From Przewalskia tangutica (lineage: Eukaryota; Streptophyta; Magnoliopsida; Solanales; Solanaceae): a DNA stretch of 64,000 nt. Where the stretch lies: NCBI GenBank assembly GCA_029844215.1, contig CM056724.1:1978307-2042306 (forward strand), given 5' to 3'. Below are positions 33,385 to 46,400 of this stretch, in pieces; position 1 is the stretch's first letter, and each line of letters opens with the position of its first letter. The position numbers were made by a program, and so were the translations under genes. The notes under the pieces were generated by a model that saw nothing but the letters and a program-made list of their open reading frames with translations, ran no database searches and was not told the origin of the DNA.

Positions 33385-34255
33385 ATTTTAAAAGGCAGTT
33401 TCGGAACTCGCACCGAGGCGGGGCATTGGCAAAACGTCTCAGGGCTCACGTGTGGGGCTTAGTTCATGTGAAGCGTACGCCCTAAACACGTCTAACGCCC
33501 AATGTTCATGCTCGCCTAACAGTTCTTACACAAATTATATGTTAAAGTTCGTAATTACATCGTTGACCCTCATAATTCTTTAACAAATGAATGAGACTTA
33601 ATAATTTTTCATCTATAAAAATAAGAAGATTGGGTGTAACTTAAATAACAAGTCATAGTATTGCATATTTACTATTTCAGAACATCGTGAAGGTGAATTG
33701 TTGAATTACATATCACTTAACATTTATTTTAAAAATACATAGCTGAATTGTACATTTTCACTTGTCATTGGTTTTTGTCATACATATCAAAATTATCATA
33801 TTTTATTATTTCTCTATTGAAATTACTTTTATTTTTATTCATGAAGAAGTTACGTTTTAGTTATAATATTGATAAAGTTTATTGATTATTTGCTTATAGG
33901 GGCAAAATGAATAGTATGATAGTAATAATGTTTTAAGAAACTGTGATAATGTTAGAGTTGATTTGCATTTCATAATAGCTTTTATTTCATTGTATTATTA
34001 TACTTGTAAAATTACGTTATATATAATTACAAGTTGTAAGTGGCGTATAATGGATTACATTGATTAGTTTTTTGTGAGAATATAGCGTGCACGCCCACAC
34101 GCAATTTTCTTTTAGTTCGGTGTAATTTTACCTATTTAAAAATATTTATTGTAATTATATTATTTTATGAAATACAAAAAATTAAATATCCATAGGGCTT
34201 ACGTCTGGCCGAGGCATACGTAAAATGCATTGTCTTACGTCTCCGCCTTTTAAAA
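33385..34255. mobile_element. Candidate TIR-bounded element
   Basis: The left end 'tattttaaaaggcagtttcg' and the right end 'cgtctccgccttttaaaac' are inverted over ttttaaaaggc. Both ends carry GC-rich text with related 'gcaccgaggcgg' and 'ggccgaggcatacg' motifs, unlike the AT-rich interior. It is about 870 bp with no coding frame and no clear target duplication. It could be a degenerate DNA transposon. Confidence 0.45.
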
Positions 34256-34710
34256 CACTAATTATAATAAATAAATAGGTCATTCAAATTGCTAGACATT
34301 ATTACTTGATTGTGTAATTAACAGATCCTCAGTAAATTTCCAATCAAAGGCGAGTAATTAACAAGCTTAACTGTAGTCTATCTTATCAAAGCAAATGTAT
34401 TATCATTCTTAGCCATAATTGCCAAAACTCATAATTTATAAACTTTTCCATCTTTGTTTCATCTCTTAAATTTGGGATTAGTATATACACAACAAAAATA
34501 TGCCAATCCGTTTCTCTTTGTTGTCAGCTAAAAAAAGAGCAATTATTTTTCATTAATGACAAATTTAAATCATTTTTAAAGATGTGTAGCTAATTAACCA
34601 CATTCTTTATATGGATTATCTAAAAGTTATTAGTTGATCACATTCTTTATTTGGACAATCTAAAAATCATCACCCCCCATAACCTCAATTCTTTTAGAAA
34701 GTTTTTGCAT

Positions 34711-34724
34711 CTATATATATATAA
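34711..34724 (+). promoter_or_regulatory. Putative TATA box of the SPH gene
   Basis: The run ctatatatatataa lies 46-59 bp upstream of the ATG at 34,770. The leader between them is short and A/T-rich, consistent with a core promoter and a leader of a few tens of bases. This rests on position and composition only. Confidence 0.5.
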
Positions 34725-34769
34725 CATAAAACTCCAAAAACTATATAGATAAGTTTTAAATTAATCAAA

Positions 34770-35219
34770 ATGAAAACTTTCAAGTGCAATTTTTACTTTC
34801 TTTTTCTTCTTACTATACTTGTTTATGGATCATGTTCTTTGGCAAGAGTGATTAGTATAGATTTACCAATTAGGCACCAAAGAATACAAGTACATGTTAT
34901 AAATAGGCTTTCAAGTGGATTTACAATGACTCTCCATTGTCAATCTCATGACAATGACTTAGGACAATCAATAGTGGATGATGGTGAAGAAGTTAATTGG
35001 AATTTTAGAGTTAATTTTTGGGGTACTACATTGTTTTATTGTGACATTAAATGGGATAGTAATAATTCCATTTGGTATCATTTTATTGCTTATGACGCCG
35101 ATAGGGACCATCGACGGTGTCAGTCGGAATGTTGGTGGATGATCTCCCAAGAAGGATTGTTGTATGGTTATAATCAAGAGAGTGAATATTGGGAATTATT
35201 TCCTTTCACCAATGCATGA
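34770..35219 (+). CDS. Plant self-incompatibility protein S1 homologue (SPH), secreted
   Basis: This is an intronless 149-aa frame. It has a hydrophobic signal peptide (about 1-25, cleavage probably after SLA). The mature domain carries the S1-family signature: VHVINRL, LHCQSHDNDLG, GEEVNWNFRVNFWGTTLFYC, FIAYDADRD and CQSECWW. The four mature-domain cysteines (in LHC, FYC, RRC and SEC) fit the two disulphides usual in the family. Length and lack of introns are typical. The poppy S1 protein is the stigma self-incompatibility determinant. In other plants these genes form large families of small secreted proteins, mostly of unknown role. Solanaceae self-incompatibility uses S-RNases, so a mating role should not be assumed. 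An A/T-rich leader with a TATA-like run precedes it. No adjacent family copy is seen. Confidence 0.95.
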   Translation: MKTFKCNFYFLFLLTILVYGSCSLARVISIDLPIRHQRIQVHVINRLSSGFTMTLHCQSHDNDLGQSIVDDGEEVNWNFRVNFWGTTLFYCDIKWDSNNSIWYHFIAYDADRDHRRCQSECWWMISQEGLLYGYNQESEYWELFPFTNA

Positions 35220-37822
35220 ATTATGTGTCTATTGCCTTGTATTTTTCACACAATGTAGATTTATCATGTTTGAAACAATAACTCATCCTCATCCTCATCC
35301 TCAATTTAGTGTATATCGTCTGACCGGATCTGACTATTTCTCCTGCCGTCTTGTCGTGTCTTGAGTCAAGGGTCTTTCGAAAACAATCGTTTTACCTATC
35401 AATACATTAATAGGTATTATCTTAATTATTAATTACTGCTCCTATTATCTTAATACATTACCTTTTTCAGTTTCACATTTTGTCCTTTTAGTTTATCTTA
35501 ATATTAAGATAGTTTCTTTGACATTTTCTCCTTTCCAAGAAAGAACTAATACTATTACTTCATAGGAGTATCAAATAAGGTTGTCGCCACATGTAACAAG
35601 GTGGCATGAAATTGAGAAATAGTCGTTTTTAAAACTGTTAATAAATTCGCTTATCATTTTATAACTATTCAAACTTCAAGATTTTTTAACACGTAAATAG
35701 AATTTGGATTCCAGCACATTAATAAAGTTTAACAAAATCAATATGCTACTAGAAGGTCTTTCTAAAAAATATAACATCAAACAAACTTTAGTTCAATAAA
35801 AAAGGAAAATTGAACTTGAGTTGCAGTGTAACTATTCTTTAATATAATCATCTCACATGGTATGAACAATCTGTTAATATACTATCAACTTGCATATCTT
35901 TTCATATTTGATAAAATGATTGGTAAACATGATTAGTAAATATATTTACCAACTTATGAATATTTTTTTATAAAATATAAATTTATGAGTTAAGTTTTAC
36001 ATTTTAAAAAATTGAAATCATGATTTGAAATCTCAAATCACACATTTTTGGATGATTTGAGATTTCAAATCATGATATGAAGCTGAAGTTGAAATTTTGT
36101 CTAAATTGCATAAACAAACGGTGATTTGAAATTAAACTATGAAATCATGAAAACGCATGATCAAATGTCTACTAAGTGAGAAAGACATTGTATATACTAT
36201 GTACATAATTTTGTCGCCCAAGGCCTAGTGATTGACATGCACTAACATGAAGCTCAGTTGTGTTATGGTCAATCTAGACCTTCAATGTATAACCACAATA
36301 ATATAAAGATATAATTCAAATAAATTGAACTCAGCAACAACAAATACAACAAATACTATAAATCACATATTAACTTGTCCTTGTTTGTTTAATATCCCCC
36401 TTCCTTCATTAGTACTGGGACGCGGCTCCGCTCCTTTACTTTATTATGAAACTTAAACAAAGAATCCTTTGTAGATATAGGTCTGCTCGACACAGTGTCC
36501 TAAGACAAAAATTCATCATCGCTTGTGCTGCAGTTTAACGGACGTCTGCCTTGAGGATACAACTATCTGAATGATAGTTCTAGCACAAGAACTTCACTCC
36601 TGGCGAATTTACTATATGTATTTTTTTAAAAAAATATTCTTTATTGAAGAAGAAGAATATGGAGCACAATCTTAGATCATTAATTGAGTTTAATGATTTG
36701 ATTGTAATGTATTGTGAGTTGTATGTCTCAAACAAGTGATCTCTTATGCTTATATAGCATAGATTTTCGTCCATAAGCAACCATTCATCAAAGGTTGTGA
36801 CTCTATATGAAGAGATGTAACTTTTGGTTCATTCTAGAAAATTACCGTTACGCAGGGCCGCGGCCCTAAGCCCTCGGCGTCGTGGCGCTATAAAACCTGC
36901 AGAGCTCTCTGAAGTTTCAGCGTTATGGCACTGTCGACGATACTTTTTCCACTGTTCAGGCGCCGCGGCGCTAAGCCTGTTTTCCAACTTTTGATCACTT
37001 TAATCTTCTTTTTATACTAGTTCCAACAATACCCACATTTCCAATTCACACATCCCACAAATTGTTGAAGTTTTGGAGATAAAGTATCATATTTAAGCGA
37101 GTAGATCATCAATAACTACATTATTTTGGGGGGGAAAAAGAAACTATTACAAAAAAGCAAAGCTATAGTTGAAGGATATAAAATAATTCTTCAATATATT
37201 AAATGAATTTTTAAAATAAATGTAGATTTTGGATTGAACTACTAGTTTGTCAAATTCATACTTTTTACTCTCTCCAATTCTACGCGTGTTATTTAATAGA
37301 CAAACGATCATATAAATCAAATATTTTTCACTTTATTTGAATTTATTGAAGTTGGAGTTGAAAGTGTGGAGTTGTATTTAGTCATACTTTTTGCAAAGGA
37401 GATAAGAGAATATTTTATTTGAAACTATGAAGATGGAGTTAGAAAACAAGTTATAGTAAGCTAAAAATCAAGAGATTCGAGTCAACAAAGACTAATAGAA
37501 GATTGACAAAAGGATCAATTTAATTCTGAACTCCATTTAGAATTCGAACCAAACCATTAAGTAAGAATTGATGGAAACGACAGAACTTGTGAATGCAAAA
37601 GATTCTATTGAAAAGAAATCCTTAACGATTCACTGGTCATAATGACAAAATGAACCAGAGATTAAAGATGAGACTGTGTAAAACGAATATTCATCCACCC
37701 ATGTGGTTCTTCATTTTATGATCTATACATACATAACAGCACATAGACTTAACCTTTTTACTGCAAATTTAGAAGTTATTTTCTTTTACTCATATAACTA
37801 TCTTCATCAACTCAAATACTAA

Positions 37823-37879
<57 letters not shown>
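35220..37879. other. Intergenic, AT-rich with GC-rich islands
   Basis: No gene is seen. At 35,340-35,395 there is a 5' piece of the GTT-tailed SINE repeat ('gagtcaagggtctttcgaaa'). Around 36,840-37,000 a GC-rich stretch repeats the motif 'gccgcggc(g/c)ctaag' and may be part of an old LTR. The rest has no recognisable content. Confidence 0.45.
37828..37876. repeat. (AT)n microsatellite
   Basis: An uninterrupted alternating AT run of about 24 units immediately precedes the left LTR of the copia element. Length may vary between individuals and assemblies. Confidence 0.95.
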
Positions 37880-37882
<3 letters not shown>

Positions 37883-40099
37883 CAATCTGGATTTGAAAAA
37901 TAATCTAAATCAGAATCTGGAAAGAGAGGAAATAATCTAAAACAAAATTTGAAAAGAAAGAAAAATAAATTCGAGCCCACTGAATTTACAGTGTTTCCTT
38001 AAAAAAATTATCCCCTCAAGTACATGAAGTTATGAAATATATCCCGCAAGGATAGAATGAATTAACTCACCAGCGTAGCGGTATCTCAAACTTCAGTGAA
38101 CAGCGAACGCAAAAGACGACATAAATCTCTCACACACAAAAAAACAATTGAAGTAAAGAAAAGAAAGAAGATGATAAAAGAAATTCACGAGGAAAATCTT
38201 ATGAAAATGAAGTATTTATAGCCAACAAAGTAAAGGAATGAAAAGGTGTGAAACATTTTCCATGAAAAGGTGCAAAGGACCATTTCCCATTCACACTTAT
38301 TCATAAAATTCTAACAACCCCTCATGAAATCCTAACAACCCCCACCCCCCTCCCTCGTATGAATGGGGAATGACTCTATGATAAAAATAATGTACGGAAA
38401 AGTGTGTAATTTGCAAGTAAAGATTAATTGCATATGGATAAGTAGGGTTTTCTTTAAAATTTTCGTAGTGAACATATGTCGAATATACTCGGTCAATCGG
38501 TAGAATTGATATCTCTGAACTGTCGAGATTTGGTGTATACATAGACAACCATATATCACATAATTAACTCTTAAACGTCTTTAGTTCTCACTATTGTGTT
38601 CGTTTAAGCCATGAACACCACCTGATTTCATGAATGCACATAACATGGGCTTTTATCTAGCAAACTTCTTGAAGCAGCTTACACTTCACACTCACATAGT
38701 TGATCCCTAAACGTGTCATCCCATATATACGCTATTTGGTCATACTTTCCAAACTTAGAAATCATTAAAAGCTTAAGCTTTATTAACTAGTTAAAGAGCC
38801 TTAATGCTTTATCATTATTTTTTAACATTGTCTTCATCATGAGAATATGTTGAGTTATTTGACAATGTTGAACCGTCATTCATAACTTTGCTTGATCTAT
38901 TTGAACATAGCTTTTGAGATCTCCAGTTTACTAGGTAGAGTTACCGCCACGATGACTTGTCTTATGCCTTAAACCTATTCTCATTGATGATCTTTCAACC
39001 GCCTCTCTAGTTAGGCCTTTTGTAAGTGAACCCGACTCGTTATCTCTTGACTTTACATAGTCAATTGTGATGACTCCACTAGAGAGTAGTTATTGAACGG
39101 TATTGTGTCTCCGTCGTATGTGACAAAATTTTCCGTTATACATAACGTTCTCTGCCTTTTCTATTATCGTTTGGCTATCACAATGTATGCATATTGGTGC
39201 CAATGATTTGTACCAGAACATAATATCTTCCAAAGAATTCCGGGGACATTCAACTTCTTCACCGATTATGTCTAAAGTTATGAACTTAGACTACATTGTG
39301 GAGCGGAAGATACAAGTTTGTTTGGACGATTTCCAAGACAGTGCTCCTCCACCAATGGTTATAATATATACACTTTGGTGATGTAAAATGAGATACGAGA
39401 TAATAAGATTCAAGAGATAATTAAGAAACTGAAGGGAGAGATACAAGAAAAAGAACAATCTCACAATTGAAATAAATCAGAGACCAACAAAATAGATTTA
39501 CAATCCTCTAATTTGAACAAACAACTACAAGATTTAATTCAAGGAAGTCATACATGATAATATCACCAAAAAATATTCAAGAGAGACTCAATGTAAAGAT
39601 AAAGGGGTAAGACCGACAAAACTCACTAAGAGTGTTCATCTATCAACAACGTGAGGAAAATCATCTAAATCCTTGCTTGTCACGAGTACTTCCCGAACCT
39701 ATATTACTTTTATTTGTGAAAAAAGTACTTTTATTTATAAAAAAATGTTTTCTTCTATGCCAAAAGAGTAAGATTCTAGTATATTAATAGAATACAAAAT
39801 ATATAAAAATATTAATTTATGTAAGATTATTGTCAAATTGCATTCGAAAAATAATCTAAATCAGAATGTGGAAAGAGAGGAAACAATCTAAAACATAATC
39901 TGAAAAGAAAGAAAAATAAATTCGAGCCCACTGAATTCATGGTGTTTTCTTAAGGAAATTATTCTCCTCAAGTACTCGAGGTTATGAAATATATCCTCAC
40001 AGGATAAAATGAATTAACTCACCAGCATAGCGGTTCCTCAAACTCAGTAAACGACAAACACAAAAGACGAGAGAAATCACACACACAAAGAAAATAAAT
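37880..40099 (-). mobile_element. Truncated Ty1/copia LTR retrotransposon
   Basis: Two direct repeats, 37,880-38,145 and 39,831-40,099 (offset about 1950 bp), both begin 'tgtcaa'. They share 'aaataatctaaatcagaat', 'ttcgagcccactgaatt' and 'aatgaattaactcaccagc'. Between them the minus strand encodes the end of copia RNase H (about 38,920-39,270): APICIHCDSQTIIEKAENVM, GKFCHIRRRHNTV, LTKGLTREAVERSS. I read the repeats as LTR sequence of a minus-strand element. It lost most of gag-pol by internal deletion and part of the right-hand (5') LTR. The left LTR may extend further inward (to about 38,900). The two copies differ at many sites, so the insertion is not recent. Confidence 0.8.
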
Positions 40100-40372
40100 G
40101 ATTCACTTGGTCTTATGGGCAAAGGTGCTCATAAAACTTCTTACATCAGTACTAAAAAAAGTTAAGGTGCTTAACTTATAACTAGTGCTAACTTTAAGGA
40201 CTATCCAGATATTTAGCCTTACTATATAAAATGATTTGTTTTTTGAAGTATTAGGGTCAAAAATTGCATTTTATCATTTAAAAAAGATAATAAAAAACCA
40301 AGAGCTTCCTTTCCGCCCCGCCGCCCTCGCTATCTATCGCCGCCGATATCCACAACCGTCTCCGCCGATATC

Positions 40373-40380
40373 TAGGGTTT
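40373..40380 (-). promoter_or_regulatory. Telo-box in the LSG1 leader
   Basis: TAGGGTTT (AAACCCTA on the minus strand) lies 33-40 bp before the LSG1 start codon. It follows a GC-rich stretch with two copies of cgccgatatc. Telo-boxes near the transcription start are known from plant ribosomal-protein and ribosome-biogenesis genes, which matches the role of LSG1. Confidence 0.6.
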
Positions 40381-40412
40381 TGCTTATCAATTTATTATTA
40401 GATTGAATAGTA

Positions 40413-43400
40413 ATGGTGAAAGGAGAGAAAACATCGTTAGGTAGGGCATTGGTGAAGCACCATAACCAAATGATACAACAATCGAAAGAGAAGGGTATAA
40501 TATATAGGAACCATAATAAGAAGGTTCTAGAATCTGTTACTGAAGTTACTGATTTAGAAGCTGTTATTGAACAGACAGATGAAGCTCATCGCCTTTACTC
40601 TGACCTTAATCCTCCCGTTAATCTCCTCGTTAATCTGTAAGCATCCACCGTCAATTTAACTTATCGTATTGTATTGTATCTTACAGCTTGTTTCGATAGT
40701 TGTTAATTATTGTTTCATAATGTATAGTATTGTATTGTATTGTTTTGATGAATACAACATTTGAATAGACTATATCATTTTTTGTAAGCATTCACCTTCA
40801 ATTAACATTTAATCAGTTTTGTTCAGCTTGTTTGGATGGTTGTTACTTATTGTTTCATAACGTATCATAATATATTGTATTGTAATGTATTGTTTTGATG
40901 AATACAACATTTGGATAGATGGTATGTTTTCCGCTGATGCATAATGCGACACATCAGCAATCTATCTAAAGGATAAACCTAATGAAAAGTAGGATACATG
41001 GTATAGTTATTATAAAAAATGTAAAGGAAGGATTCACTATTGCAAAGGAAGGAACCCCCTATTTCATTGGCACGACCTGAGTTGCTTTAATGGAATGGTT
41101 GCTTAATTGAGTGCTGTGGTTGAATTTCTGTATGAGGAGTCCATTTAAAATAAAAGGGGAAAAAACATATAACATCTTTCAATAAGAAATATGAAATAAT
41201 GCTCGGTGTTTCTTGATTTTGATCCTGAAGACTCATTTTCATAAAGCTTGTATGTTTAGGTAATATGGAAGGAAAGTATTGCAAGATACAACATCTTTCA
41301 AGTATATGTGCTTTGGCTTTGGTTTTTTTGGTGTAATCTACAGTATGTGAAAGATTAAAATAACATGTTCATACTTTATAGACTCACTACAGAAGTAGGA
41401 TCTTACATTTTTTTTTTGATGAAGTAAGAATATTATTAACAAAAATGACATGAAGTAGGATCTTACAGAGGCGGAACCTTTTCGTTTTGTTTTTTACAGA
41501 AAAGTTTTTATCTTGTAATTCCCTGGCACTAACTAAGTTCCAGATTTCTGATTTTAATAGAATTACTACTAATCATTTCTTTAAAAAAAGAGATACAGTT
41601 TCATAAAGCTACTGTCTCAATAGCTCTGTGTGGCTGAAATACATTTCTTCAGTGATCGTTCTAGGAGAATCTCAAGGAATAGAAGTTCTGACGGATTACA
41701 TGGTTATTAATCCGTTGAGTGGCATATAAAACCACATATCCGAGCACCAGAAGTAAATAAATAACATGTATTTTTCCAGTTGTGCTGTCTCTATATCAGA
41801 GGTGTGATAGGCTGATACTACGAAGTTTGTATCCTACGTCCCTTCTATATTGCTTTTTGCTATTCCTATAGCATTATGTAATGACTTAGAAACAGACTTT
41901 CATATCTTCCCCTATTACTGCTGACAATAGGTAGTAGATTCTTTACCTGTCTCTTAATGTTGTAAGTTTTTCAAGGACTCACTAGATGGGGCTATCAGGT
42001 CACTCTTGCATAGTCATTGGCTCATTGCACCATGGTTTGTACCTGAATTTTGAAGCCATAGAACTTCCGGATTCTCCAGTTCAAAAGTTTCTTGTCTGAA
42101 GGCTGCTATATCTGTTGAACACTGATAAAGTAGTAGCCGAGGGTCTATCAGTAACAACCTCTCTACACCATAAAGGTAGAGGTAAGGCCAGCGTACATCC
42201 TATCCTCCCCAGATCCAACTACACTGGGTATGTTGTTGTTGTTGTGATAAAGTAGTAGTAAAGAAATCTCAAGGGCTTTTTCTGAAGGGCATCATGTAGA
42301 TAGACAGCACCAGAATCCTAGAGGTTCCTTACCAAAAAAAAAAAAAGAATCCTAGAGGTTGATTTGATCCAGAAGTATCCATTAACATATGTGACTATGT
42401 TCTAACTCTTAACAGAGAGATCCAAATATTGTTAACTTGAGGAATGACTTGATGGTGTAGATGAAGTTGTGAATTTGAAAGGAAGTGGGGCAGTAACACC
42501 TTCGATATGACACCCGAAAAAATCCTCTCAAGTCTTAGATATTCATATCCCAATCAGAAGTTGTTGTGATGCAGGGTTTCCACATCTTGTTTTATTGCAG
42601 GGTTTTCTATGTTGTCTTCTTTTTGGCTGAACTCGTGTAATCAATCAATATTACCTGAGAAAAATTATATGGTCTATAATAGAGGGTAAATGATAAAATT
42701 GCTGATTATGTTTCATGGTCAACCCTGTAAAAGTTTGGTCATTTTGGGATGATCTTCTTTCTTCAGTTTCAGTATTCACAGTGGCGTTAACGTGCTGAAG
42801 TTGCTTTTTTAAATTTCCATAGATTATGCTACATGGAGGTCTTACAACAAGTGGCTTCATCACTGTTTTTATGCTATTTCACTTTCTCATTTTTGACCTG
42901 GCTTCTTTCTGCTGATTTTTTTCTTTGCTTTTTGCTTATGTTGTAGTTCTATGTATTAGTGTCCTCTCTAACAGAATTGAGAGATTACATACCTTTTACT
43001 CTAATGGTGCTTGTGTCCTGACTTTGTTGTAATAGGGACTCTGGCTCTAGTACTGGTTATATGACACCTGAAGAAAGAAAGAAGCAGCAGAAGAAAGAGG
43101 AGGCTTTGCATGCTAGCAGTCTTCGTGTTCCACGCAGGTAATTGTTCCCCTTTTTAAATCTAATGCACTATCTGGTGTCCTGGTCCAAGGTTCTGAAGTA
43201 CCTCTTTTTTCAGGCCACCATGGAATACTAGAATGTCAGTAGAAGAGCTTGACGCCAATGAAAGACAAGCTTTTCTAGCTTGGCGCCGCAATCTTGCAAG
43301 GTCAGTTCTGTGGGAAGACATTTTACTGCTTGTGCTACACTAATGAATGCATGTTTATTTATTTTTTGCTTTCCTCTTTTTGGGGGAGGGGGGCAAGGAT

Positions 43401-46400
43401 TATGAACATTGCAAATTTAAGATATCTTGTGTTCATTTTCCTATGGAAACTGCTTACTTTCAATGTTAGTTAATGGATTCTTTTTACTAATTAAAAAGGT
43501 ATTCTTTTTTTAAAATGGTAAAGGTAAATGTTAGTTACTATGGATTATGTAGGCAAAGCAGAGATTAAGCTAGGAAGTTGCATGGTTTATATTCAGGGTA
43601 TTTGTATCTTTCCTCCCAGTTTTATTCGTCAACCATTATTTTTCGTGTGCACTTGAAAAAACCTAGTTGTCTGCATGTAAAGCAAATTCTATCCTTTTCA
43701 AATAGGCTCTCATCTTATGTTGGGCTACTAGTTAGCATGTGAATTTTGTTTATGTACTTTTTTTGCTCTACTTCGTTCCTTTTGAGCCTTTTGAGCCGAG
43801 GGTCTATCGGAAACAATCTCTCTACCCCACAAAGGTAGAGGTAAGGTCTGCGTACATCCTACCCTCCCACCCTCCCAGACCCCACTTGTGGAATTACATT
43901 GGGTATGTTGTTGTTGTACTTTTTTGCTCTTAACAGATTTTAATTTATATAGGCTTGAGGAGAACGAGAAACTGGTTCTTACCCCTTTTGAAAAGAACAT
44001 GGATATCTGGAGACAGCTTTGGAGAGTTGTTGAGCGTAGTGATCTGGTGAGATTTCGTGGCAGTTTAACATCTAGCACCTGGCAGTCTACTGGTTCCTTC
44101 TTATGCTTAATTCTCGTGTAGTTTATTTGATCTAATTACCTAAGACTAAAACTCTGAGATAAACCGTTTCTTTAAACATAAGGTTGCTTTTCTATTGAAC
44201 ATTTTAAACTAAAGTTAGATTTCATGTACAGAAGCCTGAAAGTGCTTGGTAAGAGAGTTTGAAAATTGGTTGGTAATATGGTACCTAGTAGTATTTCTAG
44301 TCTTGTATTAAATATACTTGCCCAATGAATAATTGTCTTTGTCAATGTTTAAATTTTCCCATAGTAGTTGGGCTGCAAATGTTTGAGCCATGAAAAATGT
44401 GAGGACCTGTAAACTCAGTGTTGAATTCTTTTTTTTTTTTACAATGGTAACAATTAATCTATATATCCACAGGTATACTAATCCAAATATGTAGCCCCCC
44501 CTTCAAAAAGTTACATCTTACATCTTGTTTTCTTACATTATTCTCTTATTACAGTGAATTCAAAAATAAAAAATATCTCCTGTTTGCACTAAAACTACTT
44601 GTTTACACCAAAAGTAATAAAGGGTTAAGCAATTCATCTTGAACTTCTTTAAACAGTTTTGTTTGCCCTCAAAGCACCTCTGATTCGTTTCATTCCACAC
44701 AGTCCACCATAAGAATGATGGGACCATCTTCCATCTTTCCTCTTTCTTTGTTGCATTTTCATCTCTGATCCAGTTGTTTAAAACTCCTTTAATGCTCCCA
44801 GGTTTCACCCACTTGATTCTCCTCAGACTAATGAACATCTTCCATAGCTGTTCTGTCCATTTGCAATGTAAGAAAAGATGGTTGATTGTCTCATTTTGTT
44901 CTCCACATAAGAAGCATCTTGAGCATAAGTGGAAACCTCTTTTGCTCAAGTTGTCATGAGTCAGCACTGCTTCCTTTGCCCAAAGCCAATTGAAACAATT
45001 TACTTTGTATGGAACTTTTGTCTTTCAGATCATTTTTCAAGGCCAATCCTCCTGCTGCATACTTGAGGGGTTCAAATAAAATTTTTGTATTGTCCTTCTG
45101 CCACTCTATTGTGTCTCTTTCTCCTTTCATGTTGTTGAAAGTGGCCATTGTATTATGGAAAACTGTTATCCATTCTATCTCCCAATCATTTAGGCTTCTT
45201 CTCAGGTTCAGATTCCATCCCTACCCAGTCCACATCTTAGCCACAGTTGCTTGTTGCAGTTGACAAAGACCATAAATATCAGGGAACAACTGCTTCAGTG
45301 TTGTATTCTCAATCCACTTATCATTCCAAAAAGATACCTTTAAACCATTCCCAGCTTTACATCTGATTCTTGCTAGCATAATAGGCCATATGTTCCTGAT
45401 AGCTCTCCAAACATTACAACTGTATGGTATAGTCACCATATTTGTTGTCCAGTTGTCTTCCATTCCATATTTAGCATTAATGACATCTTTTACGAACATG
45501 TTGTCATCTGAGGCAAATTTTCATAACCACTTCAACATTAGGCTTTGATTTTAGATCTTCATATCTCTGTTACCCACTCCTTCTGTCTTGGTAATTGTCA
45601 ATTCTTTCCACTTGACTAGATTTATCTTCTTCTTGTCTTCAGTGCCTTGCCAGGGAAAATTCCTTCTAAGTGTGTCAATCCTTTTAATCACATTAACAGG
45701 TATTGGAAACTAAACGAAGCTTCTCCTGACAATCTCTTGATTTCATAGGAAAACGTCAAAACAACCTTGAAAGATATTAGAAAGTATTCAAACGAAAAAG
45801 AATATATCATTTGCGAGAAACTAATATGAATACAGGAGAGTGGAATACAATCACTTGTATAATACTCACCTATTATCTATCACCATACATGGCAAATTAT
45901 AAAGCAAACAACAAAGCACAAGCACTGAAACTCTAAAAAGAAAAATAGGAGTGAATATTTACCACCAACCAATGAAATGTCCAATTGATTGCAACTTTTT
46001 CTCAATTTGTCAAGCAAGTGTTATGCAAATGCATACTTTTTAAAAAAAAAATAGGTTTTGCATTTTCTTAAATCATATTGTTTTATATTCCTGATGAACA
46101 AACTTCATTCAACTCAATTGACACAAAGCACATACAACCCATCTAATAACATTCTGATTACAAATACAACAACATACCCAGTGAAATTCCACAACGTGGG
46201 GTATTTGCAAGTGGATAACTATTGATCCTTCCTCCCTTTCGTGGATTAAGGCAGTGAAGTTAATGCCGTCGAATTTGAGAAAGAATTGTATCAATTCCGT
46301 GTGTTTAGATGGTCACCATGGTTTAATCCTAAAGAAGAGACTTCCATTGCTTTAGCATGGATATCTCTCCCAAGTCTGCCTCCTAATTTATTTGCTAGGG

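Larger units (their letters stand above)
32713..34769. other. Intergenic between OEP39-type and SPH genes
   Basis: No gene is seen. The first about 200 bp should contain the minus-strand promoter and leader of the OEP39-type gene. The segment 33,385-34,255 has inverted ends and is listed separately. The remainder is very AT-rich. Confidence 0.5.

Noticed and set aside
37828..37876. AT repeat as a possible origin or matrix-attachment element
   Set aside because: A simple microsatellite explains it; nothing nearby supports a special function.
44774..45263. Plus-strand frames inside the LINE
   Set aside because: Antisense to the LINE reverse transcriptase; no independent support.
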